The notes under the pieces: model-generated
The model's database searches: none
What the model was told of the DNA's origin: nothing
The model's input: the letters and a program-made list of their open reading frames with translations, nothing else
Translations under genes and position numbers: made by a program
Assembly: GCF_018139145.2 (NCBI RefSeq)
Contig: NC_059478.1
Coordinates: 33,769,001 to 33,833,000, forward strand
Reading direction: 5' to 3'
DNA length: 64,000 nt
DNA from: Gymnogyps californianus
Taxonomy: Eukaryota > Chordata > Aves > Accipitriformes > Cathartidae
In this document: positions 1 to 9,240 of the stretch, piece after piece
Numbering within the stretch: position 1 is the stretch's first letter
How the letters are laid out: each line of letters begins with the position of its first letter

Positions 1-580
1 CCTTTAAAACGATTACAGAAGCAGAAATTGCCCCAGCCCTGCCTTTCCTCCTCAATCCCCCCCCCCTCCACCCCCGAGGCTCAGCCTCCGGATTTATTTT
101 TAACTCGCTTCGCAGCCAGGATCTTGCTTTGCCATATTAGAATCAAATTGAGTTGTAATTAATTTCTCCCTCTCTATCATAACTTATTCCATCCGCCCTT
201 TCTCCGGTGCTTGCCGTGTCTCTATTTGACTCCGTATCGATCCGGACGATACAGTTTGTTTTTCTCCTGTTGCTAAATCTATCTGTCTATATGGGCGCCC
301 ACTTTCTATTTCTGGCGGTGTCATTATTGTGGGTTTCCACCTCCGCGTAGGCTGCTTTAATTATTTTATTGCTTTGCCGGGCGCAGCCCCTGCTCCTGCT
401 CACGCTCAGCCCTTGAACTTGGCCGGGTTCGGGGGCTCCCGGGCTATTTTCGGGGGAAAGTTTCCTGATTTTTAGAAAAGCTTTTCTCCCTCCCCGCTCC
501 GCCCGAGCGGGCTCTTAAATACTTTCCTAAACTTCCCTACCTGAAGCCCTGGGAGCCGCAGCAGCGCTCCCGGCCCGCGG

Positions 581-610
581 AGGGGCGCGGAGGGGCGCGG
601 AGGGGCGCGG
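581..610. repeat. Tandem repeat, 10-bp unit x3
   Basis: Three exact copies of AGGGGCGCGG run head to tail in the FOXD3 5' flank, followed by a degenerate fourth copy. The unit is GC-rich and CpG-containing. Confidence 0.85.
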
Positions 611-1665
611 AGCGGGGCCGCCCCGCCGGGCCGGGCCGCTCAGCCGGCAGCCGTGATTGAACACGGGATTAGCACAATAGAGCCCTAATCGAGGGGAAAC
701 GTTTCTTTTCACGCTAAGCACCGTAATTAATGGTAGGAATCAATTAATTTGACTTTTATTGTGTCGAAGAAAAGCGCAACAAATGAAACGGGGGGCTGCG
801 GAGTTGGTCTTTTTTCCTCCCTTTTTTCTGGGAGAGCCTTTGCGATGCAACGGGGGGGGGGGGGGGAGAAGCGCGGGTGTGCGTGTGCGTGAATGTGCAC
901 GTAGGTATGTGTGTCTATGTGTGAGCGGGCGGGCGGTGCGCGGGTGCGGAGGCCAGGGTCACGGTCCGCGGAGATCCGCCGGGAAACGGGTAAAAACGGA
1001 GCGGGGGGTGAGGGGGGTGGGGGACCCCCCCCCCCCCCCCGCGGTGCCGGGTCCGCGGCCGCGCAGCGCAGGGAGGGACTCGGCCCCGCTGCCCCACGCC
1101 CACGCGGGAAGATCCCCCCCTCCCCAATCCTCCCCGCAGCCCTTTCCGCGGGGACCGGGCCCGTCCAGCCCGAAGGCTCCGCGGCCGGAGCGGCCCGTCG
1201 GGGCCAGGCAGAGGCTCTCGGGGGGGGGGGAGCCGGGGCACCGACATTCCCGAGGCTCGGATGGACTTGGGGGGGGGGGGGGGGGCTGGGGGCTATTTGC
1301 CTTTCCTAAACCAGAACCGCTCGTGGGAAATTGTTCACTCCTGGGGCATTTTCCTAATTTAATTGTATTTACCGAAATCCGACAACACGTGCGAGAACTA
1401 CAACAACAAGGCTATCGGCGGTACGAATGAAAAAGAAAAGCCCCGTGAGCCACCCGCGGCCGAGGTCCCGGGCGGGGGTTCCTTCTCCTGGGCGCAACGG
1501 GGCAGGGGTGGGCGGCCGGGCCCCCTCCCGCCCCGCCGGGCGCCTCTCCCCGGGCCGGGGCTTACCTGGGGCCGCGTCAATACGGTCCTCACATTCACAC
1601 ACACTCCCTCATTTCCTACTTTTTCATATGCTAACGCCCGCAATGATTAAGTCGTTAACACCTCT

Positions 1666-1727
1666 GGGGGAAAAAAAAAAAAAAAAGAAAGAAAAAAAAA
1701 GAAAAAAGAGGGGGAAAAAAAAAGGAA
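1666..1727. repeat. 62-nt homopurine tract
   Basis: An uninterrupted run of A and G, mostly A with short G blocks, lies about 0.55 kb upstream of the likely FOXD3 start site. Such tracts exclude nucleosomes and can form triplex DNA; no function is shown by sequence alone. Confidence 0.85.
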
Positions 1728-2190
1728 CCGGCTAAAAGCTTCTTTATTTATAGTTTCCCTTTGTTATTTTACGTCTTTTTTATTTCTCCCTGCAACTAAC
1801 GTAATAGATTAATCAATAGCCATTCTCTGATCTTCCGTTCCCAGCTGGTGCTGCTGTTGGAAAAAAAAAAAAAAATAGAAAACCACGGAAAAGTGATTTC
1901 AGAGCCCAAACTTGGTGGGGTTTAAGCGCTATTACGGCGACGCATCCGCTGAGCCTGCGCTCGGCCGGGGCGGCCGCTGCCGAGCTCACCGCGGCGACCT
2001 CCGGGCCCGCCGCACCGAGAGGGACGGCGGCGGCGGCGGCAGCGGCAAGCCCCGGCGCGGCAACTTTTCCGCCGTGGGCCGCGGGGGGCGGCTGCCGGGG
2101 CCGGCGGGTCCCGGTGCCCGCAGGTCCCGGCGGGCTGCGGGCGGCGGGGGCCCCGACGGGGCGGGCGGGCCGAGCGGAGCCGCCGCCGCT

Positions 2191-2300
2191 CTTTGTTGAC
2201 AGTCCATGAAACAACTCGAGTTTTGCATGACTTCACAGCGGGGCGCCTGACGTCACGCGGTCACGTGGCGCCGCCTCCGAGTATATCTTTAACGGGAAAG
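2191..2300 (+). promoter_or_regulatory. FOXD3: FOXD3 core promoter region
   Basis: The segment holds CTTTGTT (2191-2197, SOX-like) overlapping TGTTGAC (2194-2200, the reverse of forkhead core GTCAACA), a perfect CRE TGACGTCA (2248-2255), an E-box CACGTG (2262-2267) and a TATA-like TATATCTT (2282-2289). A TATA element there would place the start of transcription near 2310-2320, giving a 5' UTR of about 0.6 kb. The forkhead-like site would allow FOX-factor input, including autoregulation; that is inference. Motif matches only. Confidence 0.6.
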
Positions 2301-2443
2301 TAATCTATCAGGCAGTCCGGACCGCCGCGCTTCCAAAGTGGCGAGCGAGGCCCCGCGACGCCCCGGCCTCCTGCCCCCGCCCCGCCCGGCCGCCGGGAGC
2401 TCCGTCCCCTCCCTCCGCCAAGGGGGGGGAAAAAAAAAAACCC

Positions 2444-2497
2444 AGGAAAGAGGAGGAGGAAAAAAAAAAAAAGAGGGGGGAAAAAAAAAAAAAAAGG
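2444..2497. repeat. 54-nt homopurine tract in FOXD3 5' UTR
   Basis: A purine-only run with A13 and A15 blocks separated by G-rich stretches lies within the predicted 5' UTR, just after another purine run at 2420-2440 that is broken only by CCC. In RNA it would be an A/G-rich unstructured leader segment. Confidence 0.8.
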
Positions 2498-2921
2498 CCA
2501 AGGGCGGCGGAGCGGTGCGCGGCGGGGCCGCGGCCGCGGAGCGGAGCGGTGGAGCGGCGGGTGCCCGCGGAGCCGCGGCGGCGGCGGCCCCATGCCCGGC
2601 GCCCGCCGGCGCCCATCGCGGCGGGCGGGAGCCAGCGTCGCCGCCTGACCCCCGATGCCCGGCGGCGGGAGCGGGGCGCGCAGCCGGAGGTGACCGGGCG
2701 GCCAGGGCAGCCCCGCGCCGCGGGACGCCGCGGACGGGAGAGGAGCGGGCGCGGCCGCCCCATGCCCCGCGGGGACGGCGCCGCGGGGGGCAGCCGGGCC
2801 GCTCGGGTCTAGCCCCAGGGGCCGGTCGGAGGAGCGGCGGGAGGGGGGCGCGGGGGGAGCCCGCCGCGCCGCCGGGTGCGGGCGGGAGGCCCCGCCGCCG
2901 CGCCCCGTCCGCCGAGCGGGG

Positions 2922-4151
2922 ATGACCCTGTCGGGCGGCGGCAGCGCCAGCGACATGTCCGGCCCCACCGTCCCGGCGGCCGAGGATGTGGATATCGACG
3001 TGGTGGGCGAGGGCGACGACGGGCTGGGCAAGGACAGCGACGGCGAGGCCGGCAGCCCCGCCGCCCTGCCGCGCCTGCCGCTGGACGAGGCGGCGGAGCT
3101 GGCGCTGCCCGCGGAGGCGGGCGCGGGCGCGGAGAGCGGCAGCAGCGGCAGCGGCAGCCCGGCCGAGGCGGCCCCCGGCGGCGCGGCCGAGGGCGGCAAG
3201 GCGGGCGGCGAGGAGGGGGCGAGCGGCGGCGGCGGCGGCGGCGGCGGCGGGGCGGCGGCGGCGGGGCAGAGCAAGCCCAAGAGCAGCCTGGTGAAGCCGC
3301 CCTACTCGTACATCGCCCTGATCACCATGGCCATCCTGCAGAGCCCGCAGAAGAAGCTGACGCTCAGCGGCATCTGCGAGTTCATCAGCAACCGCTTCCC
3401 CTACTACCGGGAGAAGTTCCCCGCCTGGCAGAACAGCATCCGCCACAACCTCTCCCTCAACGACTGCTTCGTCAAGATCCCCCGGGAGCCCGGCAACCCG
3501 GGCAAGGGCAACTACTGGACGCTGGACCCGCAGTCCGAGGACATGTTCGACAACGGCAGCTTCCTCCGCCGCAGGAAGCGCTTCAAGCGGCACCAGCAGG
3601 AGCACCTGCGGGACCAGACGGCGCTGATGATGCAGGGCTTCGGCGCCTACGGCCTCGCCGGCCCCTACGGCCGCCCCTACGGGCTGCACCCCGGCGCCTA
3701 CACCCACCCCGCCGCCGCCGCCGCCGCGCTGCAGTACCCCTACATCCCCCCCGTGGGGCCCATGCTGCCGCCGGCCGTGCCGCTGCTGCCGTCCAGCGAG
3801 CTCAGCCGCAAAGCCTTCAACTCCCAGCTCAGCCCCAGCCTCCAGCTGCAGCTCAACAGCCTGGGCGCCGCCGGCTCCATCGTCAAGTCGGAGCCCAGCA
3901 GCCGCCCTTCCTTCAGCATCGAGAACATCATCGGAGTCCCGGCCGCCAGCTCGGCCGCCAGCGCCCAGACTTTCCTGCGGCCGCCCGTCACCGTGCAGTC
4001 GGCCCTGATGGCCCACCAGCCGCTGGCGCTGGCCAGGACCACCGCCGCCATCGCCCCCATCCTCAGCGTGCCTACCAACATCATCGCGGGGCAGTTCCTG
4101 CAGCCCGCAGCCCCCGCCGCAGCCGTGCAGGCCAAGTGGCCGGCGCAGTAG
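2922..4151 (+). CDS. FOXD3: Forkhead box protein D3
   Basis: This is a single-exon gene for a 409-residue winged-helix transcription factor, mainly a repressor, needed in pluripotent cells and to specify neural crest. The start was chosen because the N terminus [14 protein letters not shown] matches vertebrate FOXD3; a second ATG lies at codon 12. An acidic segment [14 protein letters not shown] (21-34) is followed by a low-complexity stretch with nine glycines (102-110). The forkhead domain spans about 123-218: [14 protein letters not shown], the recognition helix [12 protein letters not shown] (169-180, with N171, R174 and H175), and a basic end RRRKRFKR (216-223). An eh1 Groucho-binding motif FSIENIIG lies at 331-338, and the protein ends QAKWPAQ as in mammals. 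The length is shorter than human because Ala/Gly runs are reduced. FOXD3 is preferred over other FOXD genes because both termini match. Confidence 0.97.
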   Translation: MTLSGGGSASDMSGPTVPAAEDVDIDVVGEGDDGLGKDSDGEAGSPAALPRLPLDEAAELALPAEAGAGAESGSSGSGSPAEAAPGGAAEGGKAGGEEGASGGGGGGGGGAAAAGQSKPKSSLVKPPYSYIALITMAILQSPQKKLTLSGICEFISNRFPYYREKFPAWQNSIRHNLSLNDCFVKIPREPGNPGKGNYWTLDPQSEDMFDNGSFLRRRKRFKRHQQEHLRDQTALMMQGFGAYGLAGPYGRPYGLHPGAYTHPAAAAAALQYPYIPPVGPMLPPAVPLLPSSELSRKAFNSQLSPSLQLQLNSLGAAGSIVKSEPSSRPSFSIENIIGVPAASSAASAQTFLRPPVTVQSALMAHQPLALARTTAAIAPILSVPTNIIAGQFLQPAAPAAAVQAKWPAQ

Positions 4152-4423
4152 CCCCGGGCGGTAGCCCCGGGGAGTTCCTGCAGCCCCGCTGCCGCCGGCC
4201 GCCCCCTCGGGGGTTCCGCGGCCGCCCCGCCCGGGCTCCGGGCTCCGGCGGGCATCGGCCCCCCCGCCACCGCCACCGCCGCTTGTACATATTTGTATCA
4301 AAAATCACTGACGTTGCTTTCGGGGTTTTTATTTTTCTAAAGAGGCGAAATGACGGTCGCGATTAGGAGCTGCGAACTTTCACTTTTTTTGAAGGTTCCG
4401 GCGCTCCGAGCGGTTTTATCCGA

Positions 4424-4429
4424 AATAAA
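4424..4429 (+). terminator. FOXD3: FOXD3 proximal poly(A) signal
   Basis: AATAAA lies 273 bases after the stop codon. No clear GT-rich element follows at once, so it may be a weak alternative site. Confidence 0.4.
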
Positions 4430-4641
4430 CGAACAAACGAGAAAAAAAAAATGTATTAAAAAAAAAATAAGCGGGGGAAATTTTAAATATTAAACGAACG
4501 AACAACAACAAAAAAAAGAATTTTGAAGGAAAAAAAAAACAAAGGAGGAAAACGCTGTCATTCTATTATAGAAGTCTGTTTATATATGAATGAATATATG
4601 TATTCTAAATGTTATCCCTTCGTGTTGTACACAACTTTGTA

Positions 4642-4647
4642 AATAAA
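4642..4647 (+). terminator. FOXD3: FOXD3 distal poly(A) signal
   Basis: AATAAA in the context TGTAAATAAATTTTT is followed about 20 bases later by the GT-rich stretch GTCTTTGTGTGAG, a canonical downstream element. This is the likeliest 3' end of FOXD3. Confidence 0.65.
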
Positions 4648-4669
4648 TTTTTAAAATGCTCTGCCCGTC

Positions 4670-6040
4670 TTTGTGTGAGAGGCGTATCTTTGAGCACCCA
4701 CCCGAAGGACGAGCCGCGGGGGCCGCGGAGGCTGGAAAAACCGAGCGGGCGAGCGGAGCGCCCGCGGCCGCGGAGCGCCGGCCCTCTCCTTCCCGCGGAC
4801 GTTTGGGTTTCGCCGGTCTCGGTGCGGTGCGGCCGGGTTTCCCACGGCCCCGCGGGTACCTTCCGCCGCTTCGGGATGCGCCGTCCGCGGCCGCGCAACG
4901 ACAGCGATCGGCCCCCGGGCTCGTTACCGGACCGGCCGCCGCGGCGGGGCCAGCATCACATCGATTCCTTCAAAATTAAACCTTCCCCGGCAGATCCGAG
5001 ACTCCCTCAACCGTGCCGGGATTTTTTCCCTAAATATATTAATTTTTCTCAGCCTGACTTCGGCTCTGCATCCCGGCGCTGCGGGATCCTGCCCCTTCCC
5101 GGCCGGAATAGGTACGCTTTGGGTTGGCTTTCGTGGCTAGTTAGAAGGAAAATGGTTTTAAATAAAACACGTTGGGGCGATCTAAGCAACGTTTACTATT
5201 TATTTTGCAGGGGGGAAGGGGGAGAAATCAAGCCGTGCCCGTGCGGTGTCGGAGCGCGGATCTTTCGTTTAGATCAGGAAAATAATCGGTGTTGGAGAAG
5301 CGGCTCTGCGTTCCCACGGAAAGGGAACGGCCTTTCCCAGCTAATTCCTAATAACTAAGTTTTAAGGGCAGCTGCGAAAAAAAATGTACGTTTGTATGCA
5401 TTTTCGGGGCTAAAATAAAGAGACCGCCAAGATGGGGAGAAAAAAAAAAATCTGTAGCGCCTTACAATGTTTAAAACCCCGCTTTGGGGGGTTCAGTCTG
5501 GCGAGGTCTCGGGCACTCGGGTCTCTCCCGTGCACTGACAGCGTTTGGTACTTTATTCTCTCCCTCGTAAAACGTTGAATTTTCGTCGCCTTTGGAAACC
5601 TTGGGGGATTTTGCTTTTCCGCCCAAATAATTCGCTGTCTTTGTTAGGAAAACCGGCGGCGTAAAACGCGGGCGGGATGCAGCGGGCGCCGGGTTTCGCT
5701 GCGGGAGGAGCCGGACGAGGCGCTGATTTCACCTCTAACACCCGCTGGGAACCGCGGATTTAAAATAAATAAATAAAGAAAGGAATAAATAAAGGTGTCC
5801 TTGCTTTCCCGGTAAGCGGTAAATATTATTTCTTCCTAAGTAAATATTTATACCTCCGCATACGTAGACCAAAATAAAACAAGCAGCCCGGTGATGAGAC
5901 GGTTTGAACTTTATAAATAAGGACTCGCTAATCATCTGACACGAAAAGGGAGAGCGGGCACCTGAAGCGAGCGGGGATTCGGTGTCAGGCAGGGCCCTAC
6001 ATGGGCACCCGCGGGGGCTCCGCTCCCCGGCGCAACCCAA
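4670..6040. other. Intergenic, FOXD3 downstream, mixed GC
   Basis: No gene is supported. A CpG-rich block (about 4690-4960) is followed by AT-rich stretches. The open frames here have no recognisable domain and look like high-GC shadows. Confidence 0.5.
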
Positions 6041-6180
6041 CGGATCTAAATTTGTTTGTGCGCGGCGGCTATAAAAGTAACAAGTTGTTTCACAGTTGTG
6101 TCTGGCTAATCGGTTTTACACAAACAGCAAATGGTAGGTGATTTGTGCAACGCGCGCGGAGGTTATTTCTATATTTAGCG
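6041..6180. promoter_or_regulatory. Candidate TATA-bearing element
   Basis: A TATAAAAG box (6070-6077) is followed by SOX/forkhead-like AACAAGTTGTTT, ACACAAACAG and a MEF2-like CTATATTTAG (6169-6178). It lies 1.4 kb after FOXD3 and just before a GC-rich block. It could be a promoter of an unannotated RNA or an enhancer. No protein product is supported. Confidence 0.3.
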
Positions 6181-6339
6181 GATACCCCTGGGAAAAGAGA
6201 AAGGAGCCTCTTCTTGAATTCACTTTTAGGCTCAAGAAGCTGCTGATCCAGGGCTTCCAGAGGACACCGGATAACAGGGGCTCATTCCATTCCCCAGCCT
6301 TTGTTACTTATAAAATTACTCGCTCATATTTCCCCCACA

Positions 6340-7300
6340 TAGCAGCAATACCTCGGGCTCGGCATCTGCGCGCCGGCGGCGGCGGAACCGGCAACTTTCC
6401 TCCCCGCCGCCTCCCTCCGGGAACCGCTTCTCCCTCCGTTAGCTCCGTCCTCTCTTTCTCTCCCCCGATTTCCCCCCCCCCTCCCCGATCGCCGAGGAGA
6501 GCGGCCGGCGGGACCCTGCGGCGCCGGAGAAGCCTTTCCCGGGGAAGGGGCGGCGGCGGCGGCGGCGGCTCCCGGGGCCGGGCAGCACCGGGAGGGCGCG
6601 GGGGCTCGGGAAGGACCGCAGCGGCGGCTCCGAGCCCCTCGTCCGGCGGCCGCCTCCCCGCGGGAGCCGCTGCCTCCCCGCAGCCGCGGGGCCGGGCCGG
6701 GAGCGGCAGCGGGGGCCCCTGCGGGCAGGTGAGGGCTCCCGGTAGCGGCGGCGGGGCTGCAGTGGCGCACCGGGGCCTGCAGGGGGCGCGGCGGCTCCCG
6801 CTGCACCCGCGGGGAACGGGCGCGCCCTCCCCCCCCCCCCCGGGGGCCGGGAGCACCTCCGGGGGGGGGGGGGGGCAGGAGCACCCCTGCAGCCCCCGGG
6901 GCCGGGAGCAGCCCCGGGGGGGCCAGGACTATCCCCGGTGCCCGGAGAGTCGCCCGGGACGGGACCGGGCTGGGCGCATCCTTGCAGCGGGCGACACGAC
7001 GGGGCGTCCCGGAGGGTCGCGCAAAGATACCGGCGGGGCTCGGGGGGTCCGGGGGGGTGTGTGTGCCAGAATTCGGTCCCCAAACGGGGGAGGGTTTGCA
7101 GCCGGGCCGGCGAGCAGCTTTCGGTACATGGTGATGCCCTTCGGAGAGGGGCGCAGCCCTCCACGGCCGGGCCGGGAGCGGCGGCGGGCCGGGGACAGCC
7201 GGGGACACCATCTCCCGGCGAAGTTTCCGCAGCCACTCGCTTCAGCCAGACAACAGAAAGTCTTTTTCTTGTTCTTTCTCTTCTTTTTCCTTCCACAAAC
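6340..7300. other. GC-rich block (CpG island), no gene
   Basis: Dense CpG, (GGC)n and long C and G runs (about 6827-6842 and 6859-6874). Long open frames on both strands have Pro/Arg/Gly-rich translations with no domain, as expected by chance at this G+C. Confidence 0.55.
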
Positions 7301-7469
7301 TTGTCGGACGCATATGGCAAAACTTGACACGGTCGGTGACAGATGCCTATTAGTATAAGCCGTGTCATGTCGGTCCCTGGGGTGTATTGAAAGTAACTGG
7401 ATCCTAAGCACCGGGAAAATGACCATCCTCGCAGCCCGGAGAGTTTACCCAGAGCCATCCCACCCACCC

Positions 7470-7600
7470 CCCGACCCCCCCATTATTTATTACAGTTGCG
7501 GACCCGCCGCTCTCGCCGCCCGGGGAAGGTGCCGGAGAACGTACAATAGGCTGGAGATAAGATCTGGCCCTAATCCTCTAAACCACCACGTTGCTTGAAA
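7470..7600. promoter_or_regulatory. Candidate regulatory motif cluster
   Basis: A short AT-richer island between two GC-rich blocks carries ACAATAGG (7543-7550, SOX-like), AGATAAG (7555-7561, GATA) and TAATCC (7571-7576, OTX/bicoid type). Motif density and position near FOXD3 suggest an enhancer; this is inference. Confidence 0.3.
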
Positions 7601-7639
7601 AAGGGACGAGATGGGCTCATCAGGGCCATTTCCTCGGCT

Positions 7640-9240
7640 GACGCGGGGCTCCCGGGGAACCCTCTCGCTTTCGCAGCCGACGGGGCCGGGCGTTGCGCGG
7701 CCGCGGGAGTTGCGCTCCCCGCCGCCGCCGCCTCCGCGCTAACTGCTCTCCACGCCGCTTATTTATAGCATAATTGATCTCTCCCCGGGCACAGAGCGGG
7801 GCTGAAAGTTACAGGCTAATGGGTGTCGAAAGACTGCGGCGAGCATTCGAAAAGGCAGGAAAAGATCTTTTGCAGTTATTTAAAAACGTATATTTATCGC
7901 GCGTGGACGGTGTTTCTCAGGAAGGAGCCCCAGCGTTCGGGCTATCCCCCCCAGCCCCCCGGCTGGCAGCACCGAGGGCTGTACGGCCGGCACGGCCGAG
8001 ACCCGGAGGCAGCGGCGGGGCCGGCGGCCGTGTCCCCGGGGGACGAGGCGGCGTGGAGCCCCGGGGCAGCGGGCGGGCAGCCAGACCCGGCCACTCTCCC
8101 CCCCCCCCGCGGGGGGAGCGATCGGAGACCCCGCTCCGGAGCTGCGGGAGGGCAGAGCTGAGGCCGGTTTTGCCGGTGGCTGCGGAGGGGGCACCGCCGG
8201 GAACGTCCCGGGGGAGTCGGGGGAGGGGGGAGATGCCCGTCAGAGACCTTTCCTTCTCGGTCTGTCCCACGGAGAGGTGGCCGGAGGAAATCACCCACCG
8301 GAGACACCAAAAACCTTTGGGACGCGGGCAGCGTTTGAGGACGGCTCCCTGCTTCCCTGGTTACGGGCTTGGGTCCACGCCGGCGGTACCGGAGGGGGAT
8401 TTTGCCCGGGTAACCGCGCACCACCCCGCAAATCCCCAGCACTGCCCGAACCGGGCTCCCCGCGGCCGAGCCGCTCCGGGGGGGGGGCTCCGAACGCTCC
8501 CGGCCCGGGGCCGCTCCCGCCCCGGCGCTGGGGGTACGGCTCGCCCCGATCCCCACCCCGTCGGCCCGGGCTCCGTGTCCTGGGCCAGAAACAAAGGAAG
8601 GGGGGGGCGAGCATTTCGGTTTGGGAAGCGCCATCCCTCGTCCTTCGTGGGGCCCTCGGGGGTCTCCCACTCCGGGAAAAATGCCACAGAGACTTGCTTC
8701 AGGGGGGTGGGTGGTTTTTTCCTCCCACCCCCCCCACCCCCCCGCCGCGGGTCCGGGGTAGGGGGGCAGTTCCCGGGGGACCGGGGAAATTCAATGGGAT
8801 TTTGCCTCCTGGGGTTCCTCGGGCAGTTTTGCAGAAGCTCCCTCGTGTCTGAGGCGTGCTTCGGGGCCCGTCCTCGCCTGCTCCTGGGAGGTCAGCACGG
8901 TCCGGGAAGGCGGAAAACCAGCCTCGCCATTTTGGGGGTGTACTTCCAAGCGATTTGAAAAGGCAGCGGCTGAGGAAACACAGCGAGTACCGCGCAGAAG
9001 TTACGCCGCCCATCCCCGCGGGTCCGCGGCTGCGGCCAAGGCTCGGCTCGGGCACGGCGCTGTCGTTTAGCGCATTCCCCCCCCCCCCGCCCCGGGGCTG
9101 CCTTTAATACGCGCCCGCTTAAAACCTCCGCGGAGCTTAAGTCTCCGCGGGAGACTCCGTCCGGAGCCGGGAGCGTCCGTGCCTGCCATCCCCGCAGCCG
9201 CTCCGCCATCCCCGCAGCCTCCCCTCCCCTGATCTCACCT
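7640..9240. other. Second GC-rich block downstream of FOXD3
   Basis: High G+C with CpG and G/C homopolymers. It contains a small AT-rich island (7755-7910). No exon with recognisable protein homology is seen in any frame. Confidence 0.5.

Larger units (their letters stand above)
1..2190. other. FOXD3 5' flanking region
   Basis: No coding region is supported here. GC-rich DNA with long G, C and homopurine runs alternates with AT-rich islands. The AT-rich parts carry homeodomain-like cores (TAATTAAT near 155-163, 724-732 and 742-750), a TTTTATTG HOX/CDX-like site near 754-761, and a cluster at 1741-1820 with CTTTGTTA and AGATTAATCAATAG. AT-rich islands inside GC-rich DNA next to a developmental regulator often are conserved regulatory elements; that is inference here. 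A divergent noncoding transcript, as at human FOXD3, is possible but not shown. Confidence 0.5.
1900..4300. other. CpG island spanning FOXD3
   Basis: Very high G+C and frequent CpG run from the proximal promoter through the 5' UTR, the coding exon and the first 150 bases of the 3' UTR. This is usual for a vertebrate FOXD gene. The high G+C opens long spurious reading frames on both strands. Confidence 0.75.
4152..4665 (+). other. FOXD3: FOXD3 3' UTR
   Basis: The stop codon TAG (4149-4151) is followed by about 150 bases of GC-rich DNA and then an abrupt shift to A/T-rich sequence with several A runs. The region closes with a good poly(A) signal. AT-rich 3' UTRs of this kind are usual in unstable developmental mRNAs. 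Confidence 0.7.

Noticed and set aside
2289..4301. 670-codon open frame on the minus strand over FOXD3
   Set aside because: It is an antisense shadow of the GC-rich FOXD3 coding exon; its translation is low complexity and has no domain.
2876..4366. 496-codon plus-strand frame overlapping FOXD3
   Set aside because: Alternative frame of the FOXD3 exon, Arg/Pro/Gln rich, without the forkhead domain.
6138..8958. Long open frames in the GC-rich blocks (6138-7358 and 7774-8958, plus strand)
   Set aside because: Stop codons are rare at this G+C; the translations are Pro/Gly/Arg rich with no recognisable family or exon structure.
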